A program made the translations under genes and the position numbers. From contig NZ_SLWA01000002.1 of the NCBI RefSeq assembly GCF_004345565.1, forward strand, positions 248,001 to 312,000: a DNA stretch of 64,000 nt, written 5' to 3'. Each line of letters begins with the position of its first letter. Position 1 is the first letter of the stretch. The DNA is from Flavobacterium circumlabens (GTDB taxonomy: Bacteria > Bacteroidota > Bacteroidia > Flavobacteriales > Flavobacteriaceae). The notes beneath the pieces were generated by a model, which did not search any database, had not been told where the DNA came from, and saw only the letters and a program-made list of their open reading frames with translations. Positions 37,449 through 45,278 of the stretch are shown here, one piece after another.

Positions 37449-40400
37449 TTAGAAAGTCAATTGGACACCAACGGTATACATTTTTAATGGTGGTAAATAC
37501 CCAGCGTATTTAAACTCGGGATCACCGCCTTTATAAGAAGTAAATGTCATAAGGTTTTGTCCTTGAAAAAAAAGTCTGCATTTTAAGTTTTTATCCATCT
37601 TTAATGGTAAATCATAGCTGAGGGAAATGTTTTTCAAGCGTATATAAGATCCGTCAACAATAGCAGCATCACTTGACCTGTAATTGTAAAATGATGTTAC
37701 TGCCTCTCCATTTGTGCCTGTTGTGCTCTGTTGATAAGGAGTGTTATCACCTGACTGCTGCCATGAATTTGTCATAGCTGCCGTTTGATTGTAAAAAGCC
37801 CCCGCTGGTACATTAGCGATATAATCGTAGTTTTTCTGTTTCACAAATTGAAAAAGAAAGTCTAACTGTAAATTCTTAAACCGAAATTGATTTTGTATCC
37901 CGCCAAAATACTGTGGGGTTAAATCAGCGACTGTCTTTCTGTCCTTGTCTGCTGTAATAAGACCATCTCCATTTACGTCTTCAAATTCATAAATACCTGT
38001 CTGTGTGTTGAGTCCGGTATAGTGAAATACTTTTGTAATGTTTAAGGAACTTCCAATAACATAATTATTAGCATAGGTGGAAGCCTCCAATCCGGGAAAT
38101 GATATCAATTTATTTTTTGATGCTGAGATGTTAAAATTTGATGTCCAATCAAAATTTTTATGGTCAATATTCAACGTTCTTAGCGTCAATTCTATTCCTG
38201 TATTTTCTACAGTAGCATCCAAATTTGCATTTACGGATGAAAAGCCCGTGGTTCCCGGCAATGGTATACCAACAAGCTGATTTGAGGATCTATTGAGGTA
38301 CCATGCCGTAGTTAGAAAAACACGGTCTTGAAAAAAACCGGTTTCAAGAGCTGCTTCAAACTTTTTATTGATTTCCCAGCCAAAATCAGGATTAAACAGT
38401 CTTACTGGATTTAATCCGATGGTTCCCTGATAAGGCGTTCCTGCGGATGTGTAGGTATTTAAAAATTGATAGTCACCGATTTGATCATTTCCTGTTGTTC
38501 CGTAGCTTGTACGCAGTTTTCCAAAACTCAGGATGCTATTATTCTCTTTTAAGAATTTTTCGTTAGAAAATAACCATGCTGCTCCAACAGCCCCAAAAAC
38601 AGCAAACTGTTTACCCGGACCAAAACGACTTGATCCATCGCGTCGTCCGGTTAAATTCACAATAAACCGTTTTTGCCAATTGTAATTGATCCTTCCGAAA
38701 AAAGCCTGATACCGATAGACAGTCTCATCACTGGTAAATGTAAAAACAGAATTTGCCGAAGAAAGGTCATTTATCAGGCTGTTGCTTGCAAATCCATATC
38801 CCATTTGATACAGACGGTTGTTCTTTTGCTGTTGTGCAGTAGCGCCAATCAGAATATCCATTTTTCCATTGGTAAATGTTCGGTTCCAACGCAGTTGCGG
38901 TTCAATTATCCAGGATTGTCTTAGCGTTGTATTAGTGAGTAATATTGATTCACTACTACCTATCCCATAAGCAGGATTGTACATTGTGGAAGGCATCGTA
39001 CGCACTTCATTATTCTTAAGATCGGTAAAACCCAAATTTGTCTTGAATTCCAAACCGGGAATAATCTCATAACTGAGCACTGCATTGGCCAAAAGATCAT
39101 TGGTTTTTATTACTCCTTTACTAATCAGCGAAGCCAGAGGATTTTCGAATGTATTGTTTTCCCAGTTTAAATTTCCATCAATATCATATAAAGCAGGGGC
39201 ATTGGGCGCTAATGATCGTGATATACCAGTTAGGTCAGTGGAGGGCTGGTTATTTTTTTGAGAGGTGTAACCTCCAGAAAATGTTAATTTAAATTTTTTA
39301 TCATCAGATACATGGTTCATACTGAAATGAACAGCCCCTTTGTTATATCCAAAATTTCCCGGAAACACTGTGGTTTCTGTTCGGTAGTTTCCGCTTAAAA
39401 GATATTGGGTTGAACTGGAACCTCCTGCGATTCCTAATTGGGTGTTGTTAATTTGTGCTGTACCGCCAATAAGTTCTTTCTGCCAGTCAGTATATCGATT
39501 TTGATCCCATGCTCCGTTGATGTCATATGCGGAATTTGGATAAACTGTAATTCCATCGTTCACAAAAGCTTGTCGCCGCATTTCCAGATATTGTGTGGTG
39601 TTCATCAGGTCAAGCATTTTTGTTACTTTACCGATACCTGACGAAGCTGTAATCGTGACTGTTGTTTTCCCGGCTTTTCCTTTCTTAGTGGTAATAAGTA
39701 CTACGCCATTTGCACCTCGGGAGCCATATATTGCCGTGGCATCAGCATCTTTAAGCACTTCAATACTTTCAATATCAGCTGGATTAATACTGTTAAGAGG
39801 GCTTGTCTGGCTGGCAGTTATTGTAGAGGTCTCAGTGGAGCCTATTGTCTCCGAGGAATAAGGAACACCATCAATAATATAAAGTGGACTGTTTCCATCT
39901 GTACGCAGGCTGTTTTGTCCTCTTATTTTTATTTGGAAAGCCCCTCCTGCAGTACCTCCATCCTGAATTATCTCAACCCCGGCCATACGACCCTGCATGG
40001 TAGCAAGTATATTTGTTACTGGTTGTTTTTCTATATCCTTGGAAGTGATTTTGGCTATGCTTCCAGTCCGTTCACTATTTTTAACAGAATAATAGCCCGC
40101 ATTTACAGTCACTTCCTGTAATGAAGTAGTGTTATCAAGCATTTTTACATCGATAATCTTGCGGTTACCAATGGAAATGTCAAGGGTTTTATATCCGAGA
40201 TAGGAAAAGATAAGAATATCAGTAGTATTTGCGGTGATAGCGTATTTACCATCGAAATCAGAAACTACACTTGTTGTAGTTCCCTTTACTTTTATGGTAA
40301 CTCCTGCCAAAGGTATCACACCATCTGTAATGGTTCCTGTAATTTGTTGCTGCTGGTTAGGCAATTTTAGTAGTGTTGGATTGGCTCTTGTGGTATAGCA

Positions 40401-40472
40401 GCACAGGTAAATTACTGAAACAAACGTGTACCAAGGAAGTATCCGACCCTTGTAAAATGAAAAAATTTTCAT
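37449..40472 (-). CDS. SusC/RagA-family TonB-dependent transporter
   Basis: This 1007-residue outer-membrane protein has a signal peptide, a CarboxypepD-like N-terminal domain (ITGTITDGVIPLAGVTIKVK) and a TonB-dependent plug with the motif LQEVTVNAGYYSVKNSERTG. It then has the DIESIEVLKDADATAIYGSR signature and a barrel ending LPPLKMYTVGVQLTF with a terminal aromatic. It forms the pore of a SusCD pair with the next gene. A hairpin precedes its start codon in the leader. Confidence 0.93.
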   Translation of the reverse strand: MKIFSFYKGRILPWYTFVSVIYLCCYTTRANPTLLKLPNQQQQITGTITDGVIPLAGVTIKVKGTTTSVVSDFDGKYAITANTTDILIFSYLGYKTLDISIGNRKIIDVKMLDNTTSLQEVTVNAGYYSVKNSERTGSIAKITSKDIEKQPVTNILATMQGRMAGVEIIQDGGTAGGAFQIKIRGQNSLRTDGNSPLYIIDGVPYSSETIGSTETSTITASQTSPLNSINPADIESIEVLKDADATAIYGSRGANGVVLITTKKGKAGKTTVTITASSGIGKVTKMLDLMNTTQYLEMRRQAFVNDGITVYPNSAYDINGAWDQNRYTDWQKELIGGTAQINNTQLGIAGGSSSTQYLLSGNYRTETTVFPGNFGYNKGAVHFSMNHVSDDKKFKLTFSGGYTSQKNNQPSTDLTGISRSLAPNAPALYDIDGNLNWENNTFENPLASLISKGVIKTNDLLANAVLSYEIIPGLEFKTNLGFTDLKNNEVRTMPSTMYNPAYGIGSSESILLTNTTLRQSWIIEPQLRWNRTFTNGKMDILIGATAQQQKNNRLYQMGYGFASNSLINDLSSANSVFTFTSDETVYRYQAFFGRINYNWQKRFIVNLTGRRDGSSRFGPGKQFAVFGAVGAAWLFSNEKFLKENNSILSFGKLRTSYGTTGNDQIGDYQFLNTYTSAGTPYQGTIGLNPVRLFNPDFGWEINKKFEAALETGFFQDRVFLTTAWYLNRSSNQLVGIPLPGTTGFSSVNANLDATVENTGIELTLRTLNIDHKNFDWTSNFNISASKNKLISFPGLEASTYANNYVIGSSLNITKVFHYTGLNTQTGIYEFEDVNGDGLITADKDRKTVADLTPQYFGGIQNQFRFKNLQLDFLFQFVKQKNYDYIANVPAGAFYNQTAAMTNSWQQSGDNTPYQQSTTGTNGEAVTSFYNYRSSDAAIVDGSYIRLKNISLSYDLPLKMDKNLKCRLFFQGQNLMTFTSYKGGDPEFKYAGYLPPLKMYTVGVQLTF

Positions 40473-40515
40473 AATTTTGGATTAGTTAAGTGAAACAATG
40501 TTTTATTTATTCTCC

Positions 40516-40552
40516 GGCTCTCTATTCGTGCGTCAACAGTGGATAGAGGGCC
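40516..40552. promoter_or_regulatory. Hairpin in the susC leader
   Basis: GGCTCTCTAT (40516-40525) pairs with ATAGAGGGCC (40543-40552) with one G-T wobble across a 17-base loop. On the plus strand it is followed by seven T residues, like an intrinsic terminator. On the minus strand it lies in the susC 5' leader about 45 bases before the ATG, so it may shield or regulate susC. Confidence 0.5.
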
Positions 40553-40813
40553 TTTTTTTGTTTAGTTTCAACAGGAAACCTTGTTGAAAATGAGAAAGTA
40601 GCATGAGATTTAAAAAGCCCATACTGTTTTACTAATTCAAATAAATTTAAACAGTACAGGCAGTAAATATCACAAAGGTTATTTCATAGGCAGGCAAATG
40701 ATTAATTGTTAGACAAAAAAATTTATGCAACACTAATGAAATAAAGAAGATTGCTAAGAATAAAGCAGAGAAAAATTAAGACCTAAAAAAAGGCGCGGAA
40801 CTCAGCTTATATT

Positions 40814-40923
40814 GTATAGGAGGTACTGGCGGTACCTTTACCACAAATAAGTGAGCCCACGCCATAAGCGTGAGCATCTTACTTATCTTCTCGTGGTATT
40901 TAAAAACGCCAGTTTTCCTATAC
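40814..40923. ncRNA. Nested 110-nt hairpin element, class unknown
   Basis: Five successive stems nest inside each other: GTATAGGA/TCCTATAC (40814-40821 with 40916-40923), ACTGGCG/CGCCAGT (40825-40831 with 40907-40913), TACCAC/GTGGTA (40839-40844 with 40893-40898), ATAAGT/ACTTAT (40847-40852 with 40881-40886) and CACGC/GCGTG (40858-40862 with 40868-40872). All pairs are perfect. A further hairpin (GCGA/TCGC around CTTCAA/TTGAAG) follows at 40934-40965. There is no ORF here and no reverse transcriptase or CRISPR gene nearby. It could be a structured RNA or a palindromic mobile repeat; the strand is unknown. Confidence 0.6.
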
Positions 40924-41017
40924 GAGATTCAAAGCGAATGCTTCAATATTGTTTTGAAGAATCGCAAAATTACATTTTCATATTTAATGTAATGACAAAT
41001 ATAAGAAAATATTTTAA

Positions 41018-41035
41018 ATTACCGATTTCGGTAAT
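41018..41035. promoter_or_regulatory. Operator-like palindrome upstream of XRE regulator
   Basis: ATTACCGATTTCGGTAAT is an 8+8 perfect inverted repeat with a 2-base centre, located 47 bases before the ATG at 41082. The size and place suit an operator for the XRE-family protein encoded next, probably autoregulatory. Confidence 0.55.
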
Positions 41036-41081
41036 GAAATAATTCATTATAAAATACAAATTGCAGAATAAAAGTGCAATT

Positions 41082-41375
41082 ATGGAAGAGTTTCAAACTG
41101 AAAGAATTAAGGAATTAGTAGCTGCAAAAATAAAGGAGATAAAAGGAGTTACCTCATATGCCGAAATAGCTGGAAAATGCAATACGAGTCAGGCTAAAAT
41201 TAGCAATGCAGCAAATAATAAGATAGATTGCAGATTAAGTACTTTTATTGAAATAGCAACTGGAATGCGAATACATCCAAAAGAGTTATTTGATATAATG
41301 TTTGATTTTGATAGTTATTATGCGAATCTAGATGGGGCATTAGGAAATGAACAGAAACAAAAAGAGTTGCCTTGA
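41082..41375 (+). CDS. XRE-family helix-turn-helix regulator
   Basis: The product is 97 residues from ATG 41082 (MEEFQTERIKELVAAKIKEI). The HTH is SYAEIAGKCNTSQAKISNAA, followed by STFIEIATGMRIHPKELFDI, the common Cro/C1-type arrangement. An earlier ATG at 41061 adds seven residues. A palindrome just upstream is a candidate operator. A weak hairpin (AAGACGCTG/CAGCATCTT) lies about 25 bases after the stop. Confidence 0.75.
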   Translation: MEEFQTERIKELVAAKIKEIKGVTSYAEIAGKCNTSQAKISNAANNKIDCRLSTFIEIATGMRIHPKELFDIMFDFDSYYANLDGALGNEQKQKELP

Positions 41376-41462
41376 TTTCGACTTAAAAAAATATATTCAT
41401 AAAATAAGACGCTGGTCAGCATCTTTATTCTTCGAATAATTTTAACATCATAAATTTAAGCT

Positions 41463-41702
41463 ATGCAAAAAACAACTAAAGATACTAGTGCAGTTCAAGC
41501 TATAACAAACCTTGCTAGAATCAAGAATTCAGAAATCGGATATTACATTGAGCATTATTTAAGTTTCGGATATTATCGGGTGCGGGTTAGAAATGGTGGA
41601 TTGAATATATCATTCGAAAAAGTTCAAGATTTTAATGCAACTGGAAAGTTGACAGACGAGCAAATTCAAGAGGTTGCGAATAGCTTTGTAAAAATGAAAT
41701 AA
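41463..41702 (+). CDS. Small uncharacterised protein (79 aa)
   Basis: A soluble 79-residue protein with NSEIGYYIEHYLSFGYYRVR and GKLTDEQIQEVANSFVKMK. No family recognised. It lies about 90 bases after the XRE gene and is followed by a clear terminator, so it is either the end of that operon or a separate short unit. Confidence 0.6.
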   Translation: MQKTTKDTSAVQAITNLARIKNSEIGYYIEHYLSFGYYRVRVRNGGLNISFEKVQDFNATGKLTDEQIQEVANSFVKMK

Positions 41703-41716
41703 TTTCTAAAAAATAT

Positions 41717-41744
41717 AAAGATGCTTGAAAGAGCATCTTTTTTT
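41717..41744 (+). terminator. Intrinsic terminator
   Basis: AAAGATGCT (41717-41725) and AGCATCTTT (41732-41740) form a perfect 9-bp stem with a 6-base loop, then run into a T tract. It ends the unit containing the 79-residue ORF. Confidence 0.85.
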
Positions 41745-41916
41745 ATTATACGGAAAACCGTAATAGATAATTATAATTGTTTTGTATTTTTATAATATTC
41801 AATAAAAAATAATGATATGAAATATAAATTTGGAGGTAGAAATAAATAGTCAACAATGTCTCTACTATTTAGATTATAAGTGTTAAGCAGCAAAAATTAA
41901 ATCAATTGAAGAAAAT

Positions 41917-42585
41917 ATGAACGAAAATAGAAAGAAATCAAGCGAACTACTGAAAAAGATAATTTCAAGTGATACTTTCAAGCAACAGGAAAATCTTGTT
42001 GCAGAAAGAAGAAAAAGTATTAAAACCGGCGATAATGTTATCCATTTACAATATCTAGGAGTCTTTGAAAATGAAGAGATTGAAGATATAAATCAAATAC
42101 TAAAAAAAGCGGAACTTGAATTGAGTTCATATAATTATAGTGGGATTGCGCAAAATAATATTGAAAGCTATACTTTAATTACATTTTTAGTAATAAATCA
42201 ACCTTTAATTATTGAACTTTTAAAAGGTTTAGCGACAAATGCAGCTTGGGATATTATTAAAGAAACTATATTTTTCGCTAGAGATAAAATTAAGAGAAAG
42301 AAAATCAGTAAAGTGACTTCTGCATCTGTTGAAGAGAAAGACATAACATTTGGTTTAAAAGTTAATTTAGATGAAAACACAAGTTTCAGTTTTGAACTAA
42401 AAGGAAATCTAAGTGACGAAGTTATTGAACACTCATTAGACAAAGTACTTGATTTCCTAAAAGATCAAAAGATCAAGACTACTTATCAAATTCCGGATTT
42501 TGTGAAGTTTTCTGAAAAAGATAACAAATGGGTTAAAATTGATGTGATGAAAGAAATTAAAAAGAAAAGTAAGAAAGGAAAATAA
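41917..42585 (+). CDS. Uncharacterised protein (222 aa)
   Basis: Not recognised. The N-terminal half is charged and helical. A hydrophobic stretch of marginal length (TLITFLVINQPLIIELLKGL) lies near residues 87-106 and is followed by basic residues (RDKIKRKKISK). The C-terminal half looks beta-rich (FGLKVNLDENTSFSFELKGN) and ends in a lysine tail. It may be membrane-associated. The base composition is as A/T-rich as the rest of this cargo patch. Confidence 0.55.
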   Translation: MNENRKKSSELLKKIISSDTFKQQENLVAERRKSIKTGDNVIHLQYLGVFENEEIEDINQILKKAELELSSYNYSGIAQNNIESYTLITFLVINQPLIIELLKGLATNAAWDIIKETIFFARDKIKRKKISKVTSASVEEKDITFGLKVNLDENTSFSFELKGNLSDEVIEHSLDKVLDFLKDQKIKTTYQIPDFVKFSEKDNKWVKIDVMKEIKKKSKKGK

Positions 42586-42772
42586 TTAGAAATAGACTGT
42601 GACTTATAAATAATTATTAAATGGCCACTATTTCAACAAGTTTCGTTATGTTAAAAAATGTAATATAAAATGTTGATGAATAGTCGTACCTATAATTCAA
42701 TAAGCTCTTATATTTTGGTTATTTCCTAAAAAATCACCAGCTAAAAGAGAACGACAAATATTTAAAATTGGA

Positions 42773-43534
42773 GTGGAAAACTATAAAAAAGGTAAGGATT
42801 TTGAAGACTATATTGAAAAAGTATATAGGCTACTTCTGATATTAGAAACAAACACGGATGAAGAACCAGTTGTAATTTCAAGAAATGTAAAGCTTCTGAG
42901 GAATGGTTACACGGATGAGATTGACATTTTATATGAATTTGTAAAAGCGAGAGTCCGCCATAGAGTGGCAATTGAATGCAAAAAACATTCCTCACCGATA
43001 GCAATAAACCAAATAAGAGATTTTCATGCTAAAATTTCAAAATCACAAAACATAACTGGTGTATTTATATCTAATAGTGGCTTTCAATCTGGAGCAAAAA
43101 GTTATGCATCGGAACACGATATAATTCTTATGACTACAGATGATCTTCCAAATTTTTTCAATCTGGTTGGAAGTCGTTTAAAGCAGATATTTTTACCAAA
43201 CGAGCATATTATTGGAGAACCATTTTATGTACTTATGGAGCATAATAATGGAGAATTAACTGGAACTTATCATATTGTAAGCTTTGAAAAGACTCCAAAA
43301 GTAATTATGTTATTTTTGTCAAAAAAACTAGCAAATGAATTTATCACTAGAAATAAAGAATTTGATCTTACTCCGAGAAGCTTAAAAAAAGAATCCTATG
43401 ATTATATAATACTTTTAGCAAAAAAAATCAATGTAAAGTTTCAATTGATTCTAATGTATGATGACTCTAAAAGAGAAAACTGTCATTCTTTATGTATAGA
43501 ACCCGAAGATTTAAAAAGAGAATTTTATGAATAA
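42773..43534 (+). CDS. Mrr-like restriction endonuclease-fold protein
   Basis: The 253-residue protein starts at GTG 42773 (the frame has no earlier suitable ATG) and begins with the Mrr-type GKDFEDYIEKVYRLL. Active-site residues fit PD-(D/E)xK: E11, D51 in GYTDEIDILYE, E68-C-K70 in VAIECKKHSS, and Q80 in the following helix. The next segment, NITGVFISNSGFQSGAKSYA, is typical of Mrr_cat domains. The C-terminal ~120 residues are unassigned and may sense a target. It is probably a nuclease acting on foreign or modified DNA. Confidence 0.72.
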   Translation: MENYKKGKDFEDYIEKVYRLLLILETNTDEEPVVISRNVKLLRNGYTDEIDILYEFVKARVRHRVAIECKKHSSPIAINQIRDFHAKISKSQNITGVFISNSGFQSGAKSYASEHDIILMTTDDLPNFFNLVGSRLKQIFLPNEHIIGEPFYVLMEHNNGELTGTYHIVSFEKTPKVIMLFLSKKLANEFITRNKEFDLTPRSLKKESYDYIILLAKKINVKFQLILMYDDSKRENCHSLCIEPEDLKREFYE

Positions 43535-43594
43535 AAGCAATGTATTCTTGGATTCAAAATAGATGGATTACTCATAAAGTTAAATAACAAATAA

Positions 43595-44119
43595 ATGGAA
43601 AGAATTACCCCTGATAACTACAGTCAAGTTTTAAAATCATTTTTAAGTCAAAATAAATTAGAGGTTCGAAAAGTTTCAAAAGCAATAAATTGCTCGATTT
43701 CAACTTTGGAAAGATTATTAAACAATCAAACTACTCCGACTAATGAAATGATAAAACAAACTGGACTATTAATTACTTTAGGTTTTGTCAAATATTCTAA
43801 ATTAAGTAATGCTGAAAAAGAAAAGTTTTCTGAAAGACTTGGAACTGTAAGTGGAGCTGGAATTGGATTCGGAAGTATTACAGCTGTAGTTGGCGGGTTA
43901 GGAACTGCTGGTTTATCTGGTGCAGGAATAATGTCTGGGCTAGCCGCTATTGGTGGCTTTGTTGGCGCTGGTGCTGCAACAGGAATCGTAGTTGTAGCTG
44001 CAGTTCCAATCTTAACTGGAATTGCTGGTTAGGGGTTAATAAAAGGAGTAAAAAATCTTACTGGAAATTATAAGCAAAAAAACATCGTTATTGATGATCA
44101 CTGGGAAATAACTAAATAA
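43595..44119 (+). pseudogene. HTH/glycine-zipper protein gene interrupted by an in-frame TAG
   Basis: The frame reads MERITPDNYSQVLKSFLSQN, an HTH-like segment (KVSKAINCSISTLERLLNNQ) and a long Gly/Ala/Val-rich stretch (about residues 88-145) resembling a glycine zipper that could insert in a membrane. TAG occurs at 44030-44032, but the same frame continues GLIKGVKNLTGNYKQKNIVI then DDHWEITK to TAA at 44117-44119. The join (GIAG-stop-GLIKGVK) looks like a single substitution in a tyrosine or similar codon. Either the 145-residue form is functional or the gene is newly broken. Confidence 0.6.
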
Positions 44120-44249
44120 ATATACTAGCAATAACAGTGATTCGCAAGATTAAGGTTTTAGCAGTTAAGCTATAGTCTCAATATTCAGATAAAAAACTAT
44201 TCATCATATTTCTTTTTTTATTAATATTGTTAATATCAAAACTAAAAAA

Positions 44250-44477
44250 ATGAATAATAATTCCGATCCAAATAAAGCTAATAAGGATAATCGCTCTAAT
44301 CAATTAAATCCAAATAATTCTGCTTACGATAAGTCTCGTCAAGAAAATAATTCTAATACTAATTTCGATGATGATGACGATTATAGTTATGTTCCACCAA
44401 CTAATAATAGCGGTAATGACGATGATTTTGATGATAATGAAACTTACGGGGATGATTGGGAATTTAATCATGATTAG
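44250..44477 (+). CDS. Acidic low-complexity protein (75 aa)
   Basis: The 75 residues are almost all Asn, Asp, Ser, Pro and Lys/Arg, with aspartate runs (FDDDDDYSYVPP, DDDFDDNETYGDDWEF). It is probably intrinsically disordered. An ATG with an A-rich leader and a stop 58 bases before the next gene support it as coding. Such small acidic proteins sometimes mimic DNA or neutralise a toxic partner, but nothing here proves that. Confidence 0.5.
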   Translation: MNNNSDPNKANKDNRSNQLNPNNSAYDKSRQENNSNTNFDDDDDYSYVPPTNNSGNDDDFDDNETYGDDWEFNHD

Positions 44478-44535
44478 AATTAAGCTATAGCTATTATCTT
44501 AGACCAATTAATCTTACTCATTAAATCGCAAAACT

Positions 44536-45159
44536 ATGACTAAATATAAAATTGGAATTTTAGCATATGGTTCTCTAATTGACAATCCTGGAAAAGAAAT
44601 CGAGCCTATAATTATCGATAGAATAAATTGTAAAACTCCATTCAAAGTTGAATTTGCACGCACTAGTAGCTCTAGGAGTGGTGCACCAACATTAATTCCT
44701 TTTGAGACAGGAAATGAAGTTAAAGCTGTTATTCTAGTTTTAGAGAATTCTACCGATTTATCTCATGCAAAATCAATATTATGGAGGAGAGAAAGACATA
44801 ATTTTGATGATAAAAAATATGTAGAAGTTATAACTCCAACAAATAACCAAGTTGTAGTGAAGTATATTAGAGATTTCGAAAATGTTGAAACAGTTATTTA
44901 TACATCAATTGGGAAAAATATTGACGGAAAAGTAACTGCTGAGAAACTTTCGCAATTAGCAATTGAATCCATACTCAGCAAAGCCGGCGAAAATAAAAAA
45001 GATGGAATTCGATATCTATATGAATCAAAGAACAATTCTATTGTTACAAATCTTAGTCAGGAATATGAACAAGCAATTCTTGATAAGACTGAAACCAAAA
45101 TACTAGAAGAAGCTATTAATAAATTGGATTTACAAAGAAAAAATATAGCCGATAGGTAA
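44536..45159 (+). CDS. Gamma-glutamylcyclotransferase-fold protein
   Basis: The 207-residue protein starts MTKYKIGILAYGSLIDNPGK; the YGSL(I) signature near residues 11-14 is the substrate loop of the GGCT/AIG2 fold. A later ILWRRERHNFDD fits the region that carries the catalytic acid in this fold. Members act on gamma-glutamyl amines or related substrates, but many have no known substrate. It follows the acidic small ORF by 58 bases and ends the cargo patch before the convergent topB. Confidence 0.65.
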   Translation: MTKYKIGILAYGSLIDNPGKEIEPIIIDRINCKTPFKVEFARTSSSRSGAPTLIPFETGNEVKAVILVLENSTDLSHAKSILWRRERHNFDDKKYVEVITPTNNQVVVKYIRDFENVETVIYTSIGKNIDGKVTAEKLSQLAIESILSKAGENKKDGIRYLYESKNNSIVTNLSQEYEQAILDKTETKILEEAINKLDLQRKNIADR

Positions 45160-45278
45160 CGGAGTGCTTTACGAGTAAAAGAGTTGTTTGAATTTTAAGT
45201 AACTATTTACTTTTATATCATTTAATATATTCTATCATCAAAACATTTAATAATAGTAAGCTGCGAATATGTTTAAAG

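Noticed and set aside
40814..40923. CRISPR repeat, tracrRNA or retron msr-msd
   Set aside because: There is only one copy, no spacers, and no cas or reverse transcriptase gene nearby. The element is kept as a structured feature of unknown class.
24206..44119. A reassigned stop codon to explain the TAA at 28475 and the TAG at 44030
   Set aside because: TAA, TAG and TGA all end genes normally elsewhere in the window, and the two cases use different stops. Separate mutations or sequencing errors fit better.
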